64,000 nt of DNA from Azospirillum cavernae. Lineage in GTDB: Bacteria; Pseudomonadota; Alphaproteobacteria; Azospirillales; Azospirillaceae. Positions 41,038 to 49,058 of this stretch are shown piece after piece. The position numbers and the translations under genes were made by a program. The notes beneath the pieces were generated by a model. It worked only from the letters and a program-made list of their open reading frames with translations. It made no database searches and was not told the DNA's origin. The number at the start of each line of letters is the position of its first letter. Within the stretch, counting starts at the first letter, position 1. The stretch lies in NCBI RefSeq assembly GCF_003590795.1, contig NZ_QYUL01000002.1, forward strand, positions 923,001-987,000, read 5' to 3'.

Positions 41038-42717
41038 ATGACCACGCTGCTCGCCCTGTTCAACGGTCTGCCCGACATCGCGCGGATCATGCTGCTGCTC
41101 AGTCTGATCGCCGCCGCCGGATTGGCGTTTGGGCAAATCAAGATCAAGGGCGTGGGGTTGGGCATCGGCGGGGTGCTGTTCGCGGGAATCGCGGGCGGGC
41201 ATCTGGCGGCCGTCGCCGGGGTGAAATTCGACCTGCACGTCCTGCATTTCCTGCGGGAGTTCGGGCTGATCCTGTTCGTCTACACCATCGGGGTTCAGGT
41301 CGGGCCGGGCTTCTTCGCGGCGCTGAAGCGGTCGGGGTTGACGCTGAATCTGCTGGCGGCGGCGCTGGTCGGCTTGGGCGTTCTGGTGGCGGTCGTCATT
41401 CACAAGGTCGCGGGCGTGCCGCTGCCCGCCGTGCTCGGCCTGTTTTCCGGGGCCGTCACCAACACCCCCTCCCTGGGCGCGGCGCAACAGATTTTGGCGG
41501 AGGTCGGCGCGCCCGCCGCCGCGCTGGAGACGCCGAGTCTCGGCTACGCCATCGCCTATCCCTTCGGCATTGTCGGCATTCTGATCGCCATGATGACGGT
41601 GCGCGCCGTCTTCCGCCTGGATCCGGCAGCCGAAGCGAAAATCTTCGACGACCGCCGCCGGGCGGAGGCGGAGACCCTGGAAACGCTAGACGTCGCCGTG
41701 CGCAACCCGACGGTCTTCGGTTCGGCCCTGCGCGACATCCACCTGTTCGGCGATCTGGGCATCGTCGCCTCGCGCATGATGCGCGGCGGGCGGCTGTGCG
41801 TGCCGCACCCCGACACGACGGTCCAACCGGGCGACGTCTTTCATCTGGTCGGCCCGCGCGCCAAGCTGGAACGCCTCCGCGCCTTTCTGGGCGAGGTGTC
41901 GGATGTGACGTTGACCACCAAGGGCACGGATGTGCGGTGGGACCGGCTGGTCGTCACCAGCAACCATGTGCTGGGCAAGACCATCGGGCAGTTGAACCTA
42001 GCCGACGCTTACGACGTGGTGGTCAGCCGGGTGAATCGCGCGGGCGTCGAGCTGGTGCCGTCCCCGGCCCTGACGCTGCAATTCGGCGACATCATGACCG
42101 CCATCGGCAAGCCGGAGGATCTGGCCCGCGTCGCCCATCTGGTCGGCAACGCGCCGCGCCGCTTGCAGCAGGTCGATTTCATCCCGGTGTTCATCGGTAT
42201 CGCGCTGGGCGTGCTGCTCGGCTCGATTCCCGTCTATGTGCCGGGGATGCCCGCGCCGTTGAAGCTGGGGTTGGCGGGCGGGCCGCTGGTGGTGGCGATC
42301 ATTCTGGCGCGGCTGGGGCATTTCGGCCCGCTGGTCTGGTTCATGCCGCCCGCCGCCAATCTGGCCCTGCGCGAGATCGGCATCGTGCTGTTTCTGGCGG
42401 TGGTCGGCTTTCTGTCGGGCGACCGCTTCCTCGACACCCTGCTGCACGGCGACGGGCTGGCCTGGATCGGCTATGGCGCGGCCATCACCTTGATTCCGTT
42501 GCTGATTGTCGGGCTGGTCGCGCGGGCGGTCTTCAAGCTGAACTATCTTACGGTCTGCGGCCTGCTGGCGGGCAGCATGACCGATCCGCCCGCGCTGGCC
42601 TTCGCCAACGCCTTGTCGCCGTGCGAAGCGCCGTCGCTGGCCTACGCCACCGTTTACCCGCTGGTGATGTTCCTGCGCATCCTGGCCCCGCAACTGATTG
42701 TGCTGTTTCTGTGGTAA
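41038..42717 (+). CDS. AspT/YidE-type (aspartate:alanine exchanger family) transporter with TrkA-C domains
   Basis: 559 aa from the ATG at 41038. Two membrane halves of about five segments each (residues ~10-190 and ~380-559) flank a soluble part with two TrkA-C-like domains (~200-360: F-G-S-A-L-R-D-I-H-L...V-Q-P-G-D-V-F-H-L-V-G, and L-Q-F-G-D-I-M-T-A-I-G). Family motifs: F-V-Y-T-I-G-V-Q-V-G-P-G-F and S-G-A-V-T-N-T-P-S-L-G-A-A, repeated as G-S-M-T-D-P-P-A-L-A-F-A-N. Substrate is unknown; the E. coli YidE/YbjL relatives are also unassigned. Confidence 0.9.
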   Translation: MTTLLALFNGLPDIARIMLLLSLIAAAGLAFGQIKIKGVGLGIGGVLFAGIAGGHLAAVAGVKFDLHVLHFLREFGLILFVYTIGVQVGPGFFAALKRSGLTLNLLAAALVGLGVLVAVVIHKVAGVPLPAVLGLFSGAVTNTPSLGAAQQILAEVGAPAAALETPSLGYAIAYPFGIVGILIAMMTVRAVFRLDPAAEAKIFDDRRRAEAETLETLDVAVRNPTVFGSALRDIHLFGDLGIVASRMMRGGRLCVPHPDTTVQPGDVFHLVGPRAKLERLRAFLGEVSDVTLTTKGTDVRWDRLVVTSNHVLGKTIGQLNLADAYDVVVSRVNRAGVELVPSPALTLQFGDIMTAIGKPEDLARVAHLVGNAPRRLQQVDFIPVFIGIALGVLLGSIPVYVPGMPAPLKLGLAGGPLVVAIILARLGHFGPLVWFMPPAANLALREIGIVLFLAVVGFLSGDRFLDTLLHGDGLAWIGYGAAITLIPLLIVGLVARAVFKLNYLTVCGLLAGSMTDPPALAFANALSPCEAPSLAYATVYPLVMFLRILAPQLIVLFLW

Positions 42718-42813
42718 GGGCGTGAAAAACTGTGAAATCCGCGTTGCGGAACCTATGCGTCACGGTCTAGCCTGTGTTGCATTGGTACGACCACAACCGA
42801 TCCGGTCCTTCGC

Positions 42814-43623
42814 ATGCATCGACACCCGCCTGTCAGTGACGCCGCCACCGCCGCCGTCGTCGTCGAGGATCTCCACAAACGGTTTGGTGAACTGGAAGTT
42901 CTGAAAGGGGTGTCGCTGACCGCGCGGGAGGGCGACGTCATCACGATGATCGGCTCGTCGGGATCGGGCAAAAGCACGCTGCTCCGCTGCATCAACATGC
43001 TGGAGATCCCCGACGATGGTCGCGTGACCATCAGCGGCGAGACCATCGGCCTGAAGAAGATCCGCAACGGCCGCGCCACCGTCCCCGCCGACGCCCGCCA
43101 GGTGGAGCGCATCCGCACCAAGCTTGGCATGGTGTTCCAGAGCTTCAACCTGTGGACCCACATGACGATCCTGGAGAACGTCATCGAGGCGCCGGTTCAT
43201 GTGCTGGGCGTGCCGAAGGCCGAGGCCATCGACCGGGGCCGCATGCTGCTGGACAAGGTCGGCATTCTGGCCAAGGCGGAATCCTACCCCATTCAACTGT
43301 CCGGCGGTCAGCAGCAGCGCGCCGCCATCGCGCGCGCGCTGGCGATGGAACCGAAGGTCATGCTGTTCGACGAGCCGACCTCCGCCCTGGATCCCGAACT
43401 GGTCGGCGAGGTGCTGCGCGTCATCCGCCAATTGGCGGACGAGGGCAACACCATGATTCTGGTGACGCACGAGATGGGCTTCGCCCGCGAGGTGGCGTCC
43501 AAGGTCGTCTTCCTGCACCAAGGCCGGATCGAGGAGGAGGGCGCGCCCGACAAGGTGCTGACCAACCCCGATTCCGAGCGGGTGCGGCAATTCCTCGCCC
43601 GTCACCTGTCGGGAGCGGCGTGA
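42814..43623 (+). CDS. Polar amino-acid ABC transporter ATP-binding protein (HisP/OccP-like)
   Basis: 269 aa. Walker A I-G-S-S-G-S-G-K-S-T-L-L-R-C-I-N, Q loop V-F-Q-S-F-N-L-W-T-H-M, signature L-S-G-G-Q-Q-Q-R-A-A-I-A-R-A, Walker B M-L-F-D-E-P-T-S-A-L-D, H loop V-T-H-E-M. The H-M-T-I-L-E-N-V and long N-G-R-A-T-V-P-A-D insert are typical of the histidine/lysine/arginine-octopine branch. It is the first of four genes (ATPase, binding protein, two permeases) forming a complete importer. Confidence 0.95.
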   Translation: MHRHPPVSDAATAAVVVEDLHKRFGELEVLKGVSLTAREGDVITMIGSSGSGKSTLLRCINMLEIPDDGRVTISGETIGLKKIRNGRATVPADARQVERIRTKLGMVFQSFNLWTHMTILENVIEAPVHVLGVPKAEAIDRGRMLLDKVGILAKAESYPIQLSGGQQQRAAIARALAMEPKVMLFDEPTSALDPELVGEVLRVIRQLADEGNTMILVTHEMGFAREVASKVVFLHQGRIEEEGAPDKVLTNPDSERVRQFLARHLSGAA

Positions 43624-43771
43624 AGCGCGGTTTCGCTTGAAACTTTTGACGAAATGGTCAGCTTTGTCGCGGGGGGTCCGCAGAACCCTCGACCAGACCA
43701 AACACCACGCAACCGCTTGAATCAACCATGCCCGAATCAACAAGGGCAATCCTGAACAGAGGAGAGTTTCC

Positions 43772-44614
43772 GTGAAGAAGATCGTTGCCGCTCTGGCGCT
43801 TGGCGCCCTGATGGTTGTCACCGGCGGCGCCGCCGAAGCCAAGGATTGGAAGAAGATCCGCATCGCCACCGAGGGCGCCTACGCCCCCTGGAACGCCACC
43901 GATCCGTCGGGCAAGCTGGTCGGCTTTGAAATCGACCTCGCCCAGGATCTGTGCAAGCGCATCGGCGCCGAATGCGAAGTGGTCGCCCAGGATTGGGACG
44001 GCATCATCCCGGCGCTCCAGCAGGGCAAATACGACGGCATCATGGCCGCCATGTCGATCACCGCCGAGCGCAAGAAGGTGATCGAATTCTCGAACCCCTA
44101 CGGCACCGAGCCGTCGATGTTCGGCATCCCGAAGACCTCGCCGCTGGCCGCCGCCAAGTTCGGCGCCGAGCGCGTCGATCTGACCAAGGACACGGCCGAG
44201 AACAAGGCGGCGCTTGCCAAGCTGGGCGAAGTCCTGAAGGGCAAGACGGTCGGCGTCCAGACCTCGACCATTCAGGCCAACTTCATGGAAAAGCTGCTGC
44301 CGTCGGTGGCGATCCGCACCTATGACAAGCTGGACAACGCGGGCATCGACATGGCCGCCGGTCGTGTCGACGCGATCTTCGGCGACCGTTCGGCGGTCAG
44401 CGCCGTTCTGGAAGCCGACGCGGCCAAGGGCATGGTTCTGTTTGGCCCGGCCTTCTCGCGCGGCGTGCTGGGCGACGGCGTCGGCGTCGGTCTGCGCAAG
44501 GCCGACAAGGACCTGAAGGAGAAGTTCAACAAGGCGATCGCCGACGCCACGAAGGACGGCACGATCACCAAGCTGAGCACCAAGCATTTCGGCTACGACA
44601 TCGCCATCAAGTAA
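43772..44614 (+). CDS. Periplasmic basic-amino-acid (Lys/Arg/ornithine-type) binding protein
   Basis: 280 aa; GTG start at 43772 with an AGGAGAG site. Signal peptide ~1-23 (I-V-A-A-L-A-L-G-A-L-M-V-V). Family-3 motifs: I-R-I-A-T-E-G-A-Y-A-P-W-N, G-F-E-I-D-L-A-Q-D-L-C-K-R, D-G-I-I-P-A-L-Q-Q-G-K-Y-D, and M-S-I-T-A-E-R-K-K-V-I-E-F. Closest in pattern to HisJ/ArgT/OccT, so arginine, lysine, histidine or opine-like ligands are likely. A hairpin after its stop separates it from the permeases and probably raises its expression over theirs. Confidence 0.93.
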   Translation: MKKIVAALALGALMVVTGGAAEAKDWKKIRIATEGAYAPWNATDPSGKLVGFEIDLAQDLCKRIGAECEVVAQDWDGIIPALQQGKYDGIMAAMSITAERKKVIEFSNPYGTEPSMFGIPKTSPLAAAKFGAERVDLTKDTAENKAALAKLGEVLKGKTVGVQTSTIQANFMEKLLPSVAIRTYDKLDNAGIDMAAGRVDAIFGDRSAVSAVLEADAAKGMVLFGPAFSRGVLGDGVGVGLRKADKDLKEKFNKAIADATKDGTITKLSTKHFGYDIAIK

Positions 44615-44620
44615 GGATAC

Positions 44621-44653
44621 CGGCCCCTTTCCCATCCCGTGGGAGAGGGGCCG
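44621..44653 (+). terminator. Hairpin between binding-protein and permease genes
   Basis: CGGCCCCTTTCCCA / TGGGAGAGGGGCCG, a 14-bp stem with one G-T pair and a 5-base loop, 7 bp after the binding-protein stop. No long T-run: a partial terminator or 3'-end stabiliser is more likely than a full stop. Confidence 0.65.
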
Positions 44654-44689
44654 TCCGTTTTCGCCCTCACGTCCTACCTTGAGCGGCCC

Positions 44690-45394
44690 ATGCTCGAACT
44701 TCTTTCATTCGGCCCGAACGGCTGGGGCGGACAGCTTTTGAGCGGATTGGCGATGACCATCGCCGTGTCCGTCTCGTCCTTCACGCTGGGCATTCTGTTC
44801 GGCTCGGCAGGGGCGGCGGCCAAGCTCAGCCACAGCCTGATCCTGAACGGGATCGCCGAACTTTACACCACCGTGGTGCGCGGCGTTCCCGAGTTGCTGG
44901 TCATCTATCTGCTGTTCTTCGGCGGCAGCGGCATGATTATGGCCGTCGCCGGGATCTTCGGCTACGACGGCTACATTGAGATCAACGCCTTCTCCATCGG
45001 CGTCGCCTCGGTCGGTCTGATTTCCGGGGCCTATTCGACCGAGGTCATTCGCGGCGCGGTCCAGTCGGTTCCCTTTGGCCAGATCGAAGCGGCGCGCGCC
45101 TGCGGGATGAGCCGTTGGCTGATCCTGCGCCGGGTGCTCGTGCCGCAGACCTTGCGCTACGCCCTGCCGGGGCTGGGCAATGTCTGGCAATTGACGCTGA
45201 AGGACACGGCGCTGATTTCGGTGACGGCGCTGGCCGAGATCATGCGCGTCGCGCATGTCGCCGCCGGATCAACCCGCCAGCCTTTCCTGTTCTACACCAC
45301 CGCCGCCGTTCTCTATCTGCTGCTGACCACCGTTTCGACGGTCGCCTTCGAGCAGGCCGAACGGCGCGCGAATCGCGGCGTGCGGAGGGCCTGA
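44690..45394 (+). CDS. Amino-acid ABC transporter permease (HisQ-like)
   Basis: 234 aa from the ATG at 44690 (an upstream ATG at 44639 lies in the hairpin and is unlikely). Five membrane segments, motif T-V-V-R-G-V-P-E-L-L-V-I-Y-L-L-F-F, and EAA loop I-E-A-A-R-A-C-G-M-S-R-W. Pairs with the next permease, whose ATG follows 3 bp after its stop. Confidence 0.94.
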   Translation: MLELLSFGPNGWGGQLLSGLAMTIAVSVSSFTLGILFGSAGAAAKLSHSLILNGIAELYTTVVRGVPELLVIYLLFFGGSGMIMAVAGIFGYDGYIEINAFSIGVASVGLISGAYSTEVIRGAVQSVPFGQIEAARACGMSRWLILRRVLVPQTLRYALPGLGNVWQLTLKDTALISVTALAEIMRVAHVAAGSTRQPFLFYTTAAVLYLLLTTVSTVAFEQAERRANRGVRRA

Positions 45395-45397
45395 GGC

Positions 45398-46087
45398 ATG
45401 GATTGGGAACTGATGTGGGACAGCCTGCCCCGCCTGTTGGGGGCCATGCCGCTGACCCTGCTCCTGGTCTTCGCCGCGCTGTTCTTTGGCGCGGGCGTGG
45501 CCTTCGCCACGGCGCTGCTGCGGCTGTCGGGGAATCGCGTGGCGGAAACCCTGACCGCGGCCTATGTCTTCGTCTTTCGCGGCACGCCGCTGCTGGTCCA
45601 GATCTTTTTGATCTATTACGGGTTGGGCCAGTTCGAGGCGGTGCGCGACAGCTTTCTGTGGCCGATGCTGCGCGAGCCGATGTGGTGCGCCATTCTGGCC
45701 CTGACGCTGAACACCGGGGCTTACACCAGCGAGATTCTGCGCGGGGCCATCCTGTCGGTGCCGCTGGGGCAGGTGGAGGCGGCGCGGGCCTGCGGCATGT
45801 CGCGGGTGTTGACCTTCCGCCGGATCGTGCTGCCGGTGGCGATTCGCCAGATGCTGCCCGCCTATGGCAACGAGATGATCTTGATGGTGAAGGCCAGTTC
45901 GCTGGCCAGCACCATCACCATGCTGGAAATCACCGGGCTGGCCCGCAAGATCATTTCGCAAAGCTTCGCCGTGTTCGAGATCTTCATCCTGGCCGGGGCG
46001 ATCTATCTGCTGCTGAACTTCCTGGCCGCGCGCTTTATCAAATACACCGAATGGCGGTTGACGCCCTATCTGCGGGCGCGGGCGTGA
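45398..46087 (+). CDS. Amino-acid ABC transporter permease (HisM-like)
   Basis: 229 aa, five membrane segments, F-R-G-T-P-L-L-V-Q-I-F-L-I-Y-Y-G, N-T-G-A-Y-T-S-E-I-L-R-G-A, and EAA loop V-E-A-A-R-A-C-G-M-S-R. The T-E-W-R-L-T-P-Y-L C-terminus is typical of HisM/OccM. Last gene of the importer operon. Confidence 0.94.
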   Translation: MDWELMWDSLPRLLGAMPLTLLLVFAALFFGAGVAFATALLRLSGNRVAETLTAAYVFVFRGTPLLVQIFLIYYGLGQFEAVRDSFLWPMLREPMWCAILALTLNTGAYTSEILRGAILSVPLGQVEAARACGMSRVLTFRRIVLPVAIRQMLPAYGNEMILMVKASSLASTITMLEITGLARKIISQSFAVFEIFILAGAIYLLLNFLAARFIKYTEWRLTPYLRARA

Positions 46088-46130
46088 TTTTGGCGGCTTG
46101 ATCCCGCCCCGCGTTGGTCCACCTTGAGGA

Positions 46131-46157
46131 TGAGAGGGGCGGTTCGCTCCCCTCTCA
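46131..46157 (+). terminator. Hairpin after the amino-acid importer operon
   Basis: TGAGAGGGG / CCCCTCTCA, a 9-bp perfect stem with a 9-base loop, 44 bp past the last permease stop; no T-run follows. Probable transcript end. Confidence 0.55.
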
Positions 46158-46197
46158 ACAACTGACGGGCAATCAGCAGATGGGGAGGGAGCACGCC

Positions 46198-46422
46198 ATG
46201 ACCGTTCTTCTGCGTTCCGCCGCCAATCCGAGCGGATCCACCACCGAACAGCTTCTGAAAACCGTGCGCGCCGATGTGATCGAGCGGATGCAGGCCTACG
46301 CCGCCGATCCCCGCCCGGAAATCGCCCGCATCCTGGCCAACAACATCCGCATTTTGACGCTGCTGACCGAATCCATCGAGTTGGCGGAGGCCAACACGAG
46401 GATTCTGTCGTCCAACGATTGA
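46198..46422 (+). CDS. Small hypothetical protein
   Basis: 74 aa from the ATG at 46198 with a strong GGGGAGGGAG ribosome site. Helical, soluble: L-L-K-T-V-R-A-D-V-I-E-R-M-Q-A-Y, then E-I-A-R-I-L-A-N-N-I-R-I-L-T-L-L, with no Cys. No recognisable family. The good ribosome site and helical periodicity support a real gene. Confidence 0.6.
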   Translation: MTVLLRSAANPSGSTTEQLLKTVRADVIERMQAYAADPRPEIARILANNIRILTLLTESIELAEANTRILSSND

Positions 46423-46472
46423 GGGCGTTTGGCGGGCTTGATCCGTCGGCCTGACGCTCCATCTGACGGGGC

Positions 46473-47042
46473 ATGACCGACACGACCCACTCCCCCGCCA
46501 AGCCGCCCCCGTCTTTCGTTCCGCTTCGGCAACGATGGTGGCCGCCCCTGCTGTTCTGGCTGCTGGTCAATGTCTGGGGCTTTGTCGAGCGGGGCGGGCA
46601 GCCCTTCGCCGGGCATCAGCCCTCGCCGTTGCAGCCGCCGGGCTGGGTGTTTCCGGTGATGTGGTTCACCCTGAACGTCTTTCAGATCTGGGGCGGTTTG
46701 CGCCTGCTCGACCCGGCGCGGCCGATCCGCCACCGGCGGGCGGTGATCGCGCTTCAGGCCGTCACCTGGGTGATCTACGCCACCTTCAGCGCCGTCTATT
46801 TCACCTTGGGCAGCTCGATTCTGGCGGCGGGCTGGACGGTCGGCTTTTTCGTGCTGACGGTGGCGTCCATCGCGCTGGTGGCGCGCGACGACCGCAGCCT
46901 CGCGGCGATCTGGCTGCCGCTGATCCTGTGGACCGGCTTCGCGTCGGTCGTCGGGGTTCACAACGCCCTCATCAACCCCGACCCGCTGTTCGGCACGGCG
47001 GCGCTGAGGCTCAGCCGCGATAGCGGTGGGTTTGGCCGGTAA
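46473..47042 (+). CDS. TspO/MBR family membrane protein
   Basis: 189 aa, five membrane segments. TspO hallmarks: S-P-L-Q-P-P-G-W-V-F-P-V-M-W-F-T-L-N (Pro-x-x-W-x-F-P-x-x-W type) and W-T-V-G-F-F-V-L-T-V. TspO proteins bind porphyrins and influence tetrapyrrole or stress responses. The long basic C-terminus overlaps the convergent aminomutase gene by 32 bp. Confidence 0.75.
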   Translation: MTDTTHSPAKPPPSFVPLRQRWWPPLLFWLLVNVWGFVERGGQPFAGHQPSPLQPPGWVFPVMWFTLNVFQIWGGLRLLDPARPIRHRRAVIALQAVTWVIYATFSAVYFTLGSSILAAGWTVGFFVLTVASIALVARDDRSLAAIWLPLILWTGFASVVGVHNALINPDPLFGTAALRLSRDSGGFGR

Positions 47043-48048
47043 AGTCCGTCACGCTGTAAACCCCGGCCTCGTCCGTTTCCTGGATCCAGGCCGGGGCGGC
47101 GGGGGCCTTGCCGTGGCCACCGGGGATGTCCAACACGTACGTTGGCTGGCACAGGCCCGACACCCGCCCGCGCAGGCTTTTGACCAGGGCCTGCCCCTCG
47201 GCCAGCGTGCCTCGGAAATGGCTGGTTCCGGCGGCCAGATCGGGGTGATGCAGGTAATAGGGCTTCACCCGGTTGCGGACCAGGCCGCGAAACAGCGCCT
47301 CCAGCGCCGCCGGATTGTCGTTGACGCCCTTCAGCAGCACGGTTTGCCCGAGCAGCGGGATCCCGGCCTCCACCAGACGGGCCAGCGCGGCGCGGACCTC
47401 CGCCGTCAACTCGTCGGCGTGGTTGATGTGGACGGCGACCCAGGTCGCCAGATCCGGCGCGGTCAACGCGGCGATCAATTCGTCGGTGACGCGGCCCGGA
47501 TCGGCGGCGGGGATGCGGGTGTGCAGGCGTACGACGCCGACCTGCGGCATGGCGGACAGGGCTTGCGTGATCGTCCGCAAGCGGCGCGGCGACAGCAAGA
47601 ACGGATCGCCGCCGGTGACGACGACCTCCCACACCGACGGGTTGTCCCGGATGTAGGTAAGCGCGGCGTCCAACTCGTCCCCGCTCAGCGCCTCGCCGCC
47701 GGGGCCGACCATCTCGCGGCGGAAACAAAAGCGGCAATAGACCGCGCAGGCGTGCAGCGGCTTCAGCAACACCCGGTCGGGGTAGCGGTGGACGATGCCC
47801 TTGACCGGGCTGCGGGCGACGTCGCCGATGGGATCGGCCAACTCTTCCGGCGTGGCGTACGCCTCGGCGGGGGAGGGGACATATTGGGCGTACAGCGGGT
47901 CGTCGGGCGTACGCCCCTGCAACTGGTCGCGCAAATACGGGGTCAGCGCCACGGCGTAGCGTTCGGCCACCGTTTCGACGGCCTTGCCCGCCTCAGCGGT
48001 CATCAGCCCGGCGGCCACCAGATCGGAAACGCTGTGCACGGCCTTCAT
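47011..48048 (-). CDS. epmB: Radical-SAM lysine 2,3-aminomutase family protein (EpmB-like)
   Basis: 345 aa, the size of E. coli EpmB rather than clostridial KamA. Radical-SAM cluster Cys101/105/108 (C-A-V-Y-C-R-F-C-F-R), G-G-D-P-F-L-L motif, and the PLP lysine in D-I-P-G-G-H-G-K. EpmB converts lysine to beta-lysine for modifying elongation factor P with EpmA. Neither epmA nor efp is in the window, so the EF-P role is inferred from length and family. 3' end overlaps the TspO-like gene by 32 bp. Confidence 0.85.
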   Translation of the reverse strand: MKAVHSVSDLVAAGLMTAEAGKAVETVAERYAVALTPYLRDQLQGRTPDDPLYAQYVPSPAEAYATPEELADPIGDVARSPVKGIVHRYPDRVLLKPLHACAVYCRFCFRREMVGPGGEALSGDELDAALTYIRDNPSVWEVVVTGGDPFLLSPRRLRTITQALSAMPQVGVVRLHTRIPAADPGRVTDELIAALTAPDLATWVAVHINHADELTAEVRAALARLVEAGIPLLGQTVLLKGVNDNPAALEALFRGLVRNRVKPYYLHHPDLAAGTSHFRGTLAEGQALVKSLRGRVSGLCQPTYVLDIPGGHGKAPAAPAWIQETDEAGVYSVTDFTGQTHRYRG

Positions 48049-48104
48049 TCCTCTTTCCCGCCCCGGCGGATTGCGTCATTAGGAAAGGGATCGCTCTTAC
48101 TCCC

Positions 48105-48878
48105 GTGAGACCCATGCTGTCGACTCTTCCCCGCCTGATCGGTCATCGCGGCGCCAAGGAAAACGCGCCGGAGAACACGCTCGCCTCGATCCGCGAGGCC
48201 GCCCGCCAGGGCGCCCGCTGGGTCGAACTGGACGTCATGCTGTCGCGCGACCAACGCCCGGTCATCATCCACGACGACACGCTGGACCGCACCACCAGCG
48301 GGACCGGCCCGGTGCCGCTGCGCGACGTCGCCGACCTGCGCGCGCTTGACGCCGGAACTTGGTTCGATGCGAAATTCGCGGGCGAACCGCTGCCGACCCT
48401 GGAAGAGGCGGTGGCGCTGATCGACGCGCTGGGGCTTGGCCTGAATCTGGAAATCAAACCCTATCCGGGGCAAGAGGTCGCGACCGCCACGGTGGCGCTG
48501 GAAACGCTGCGCGCCCTGTGGCCCGCTGGTCGCCCGCTGATGTTCTCCAGCTTCGAGATCCCCTGCCTGGAGGTGGCGCGAAGCCTGTGGCCGGAAATCC
48601 CGCGCGGCTATCTGATTTGGGAGGAGCCGGAGGATTGGGCGGCCATCGCCGACCGCGTCGGCGCGGCGACCTTCAACGTCAATCATGAATGGCAGACGCC
48701 CGAGACCATCGCCGCCTACCGCGCCACCGGGCGGGCGGTTCTGGCCTACACGGTCAATGAGGCGGAGCGGGCCAAGACCCTGTTTGACTGGGGCGTGGCG
48801 GCGATTTTCACCGACGCGCCGGGGCGTTTGGAGTCGGAACTGTCCGGTTCTTCCGTTCGCGACGAGCGGAAATCCTGA
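48105..48878 (+). CDS. Glycerophosphodiester phosphodiesterase (UgpQ-like, cytoplasmic)
   Basis: 257 aa from a GTG at 48105 (AGGAAAGGGA upstream); the ATG at 48114 is an alternative. Catalytic H-R-G (His14, Arg15), E-L-D-V (Glu41, Asp43) and I-H-D (His56), then L-E-I-K-P. No signal peptide, hence cytoplasmic release of glycerol-3-phosphate from deacylated phospholipids. It is divergent from epmB. Confidence 0.93.
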   Translation: MRPMLSTLPRLIGHRGAKENAPENTLASIREAARQGARWVELDVMLSRDQRPVIIHDDTLDRTTSGTGPVPLRDVADLRALDAGTWFDAKFAGEPLPTLEEAVALIDALGLGLNLEIKPYPGQEVATATVALETLRALWPAGRPLMFSSFEIPCLEVARSLWPEIPRGYLIWEEPEDWAAIADRVGAATFNVNHEWQTPETIAAYRATGRAVLAYTVNEAERAKTLFDWGVAAIFTDAPGRLESELSGSSVRDERKS

Positions 48879-48891
48879 ACGTTTTTTGCGT

Positions 48892-48909
48892 GAGGGTTCG
48901 AATCCGCTC
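48892..48909 (+). other. tRNA T-arm-like fragment
   Basis: GAGGGTTCGAATCCGCTC contains the exact internal B-box word GGTTCGAATCC of a tRNA T-arm, 14 bp after the phosphodiesterase stop. No D-arm, anticodon arm or acceptor can be built around it. It may be a remnant of a tRNA 3' end or old attachment site, or coincidence. Confidence 0.3.
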
Positions 48910-49058
48910 GTAGGGAGCGCCGATTCCTCATATATAGAACCGCTTGGCGCACCCTGCCGGAAGCCGTCCGGTTTTCGACGGGGCCTTTTGTCGTCGGGTG
49001 TCCGCCGTGTTGATCCGGCGTCCTGGTTTGGGCGCGCGTTCGGTTTTTGGAGGGTTCG

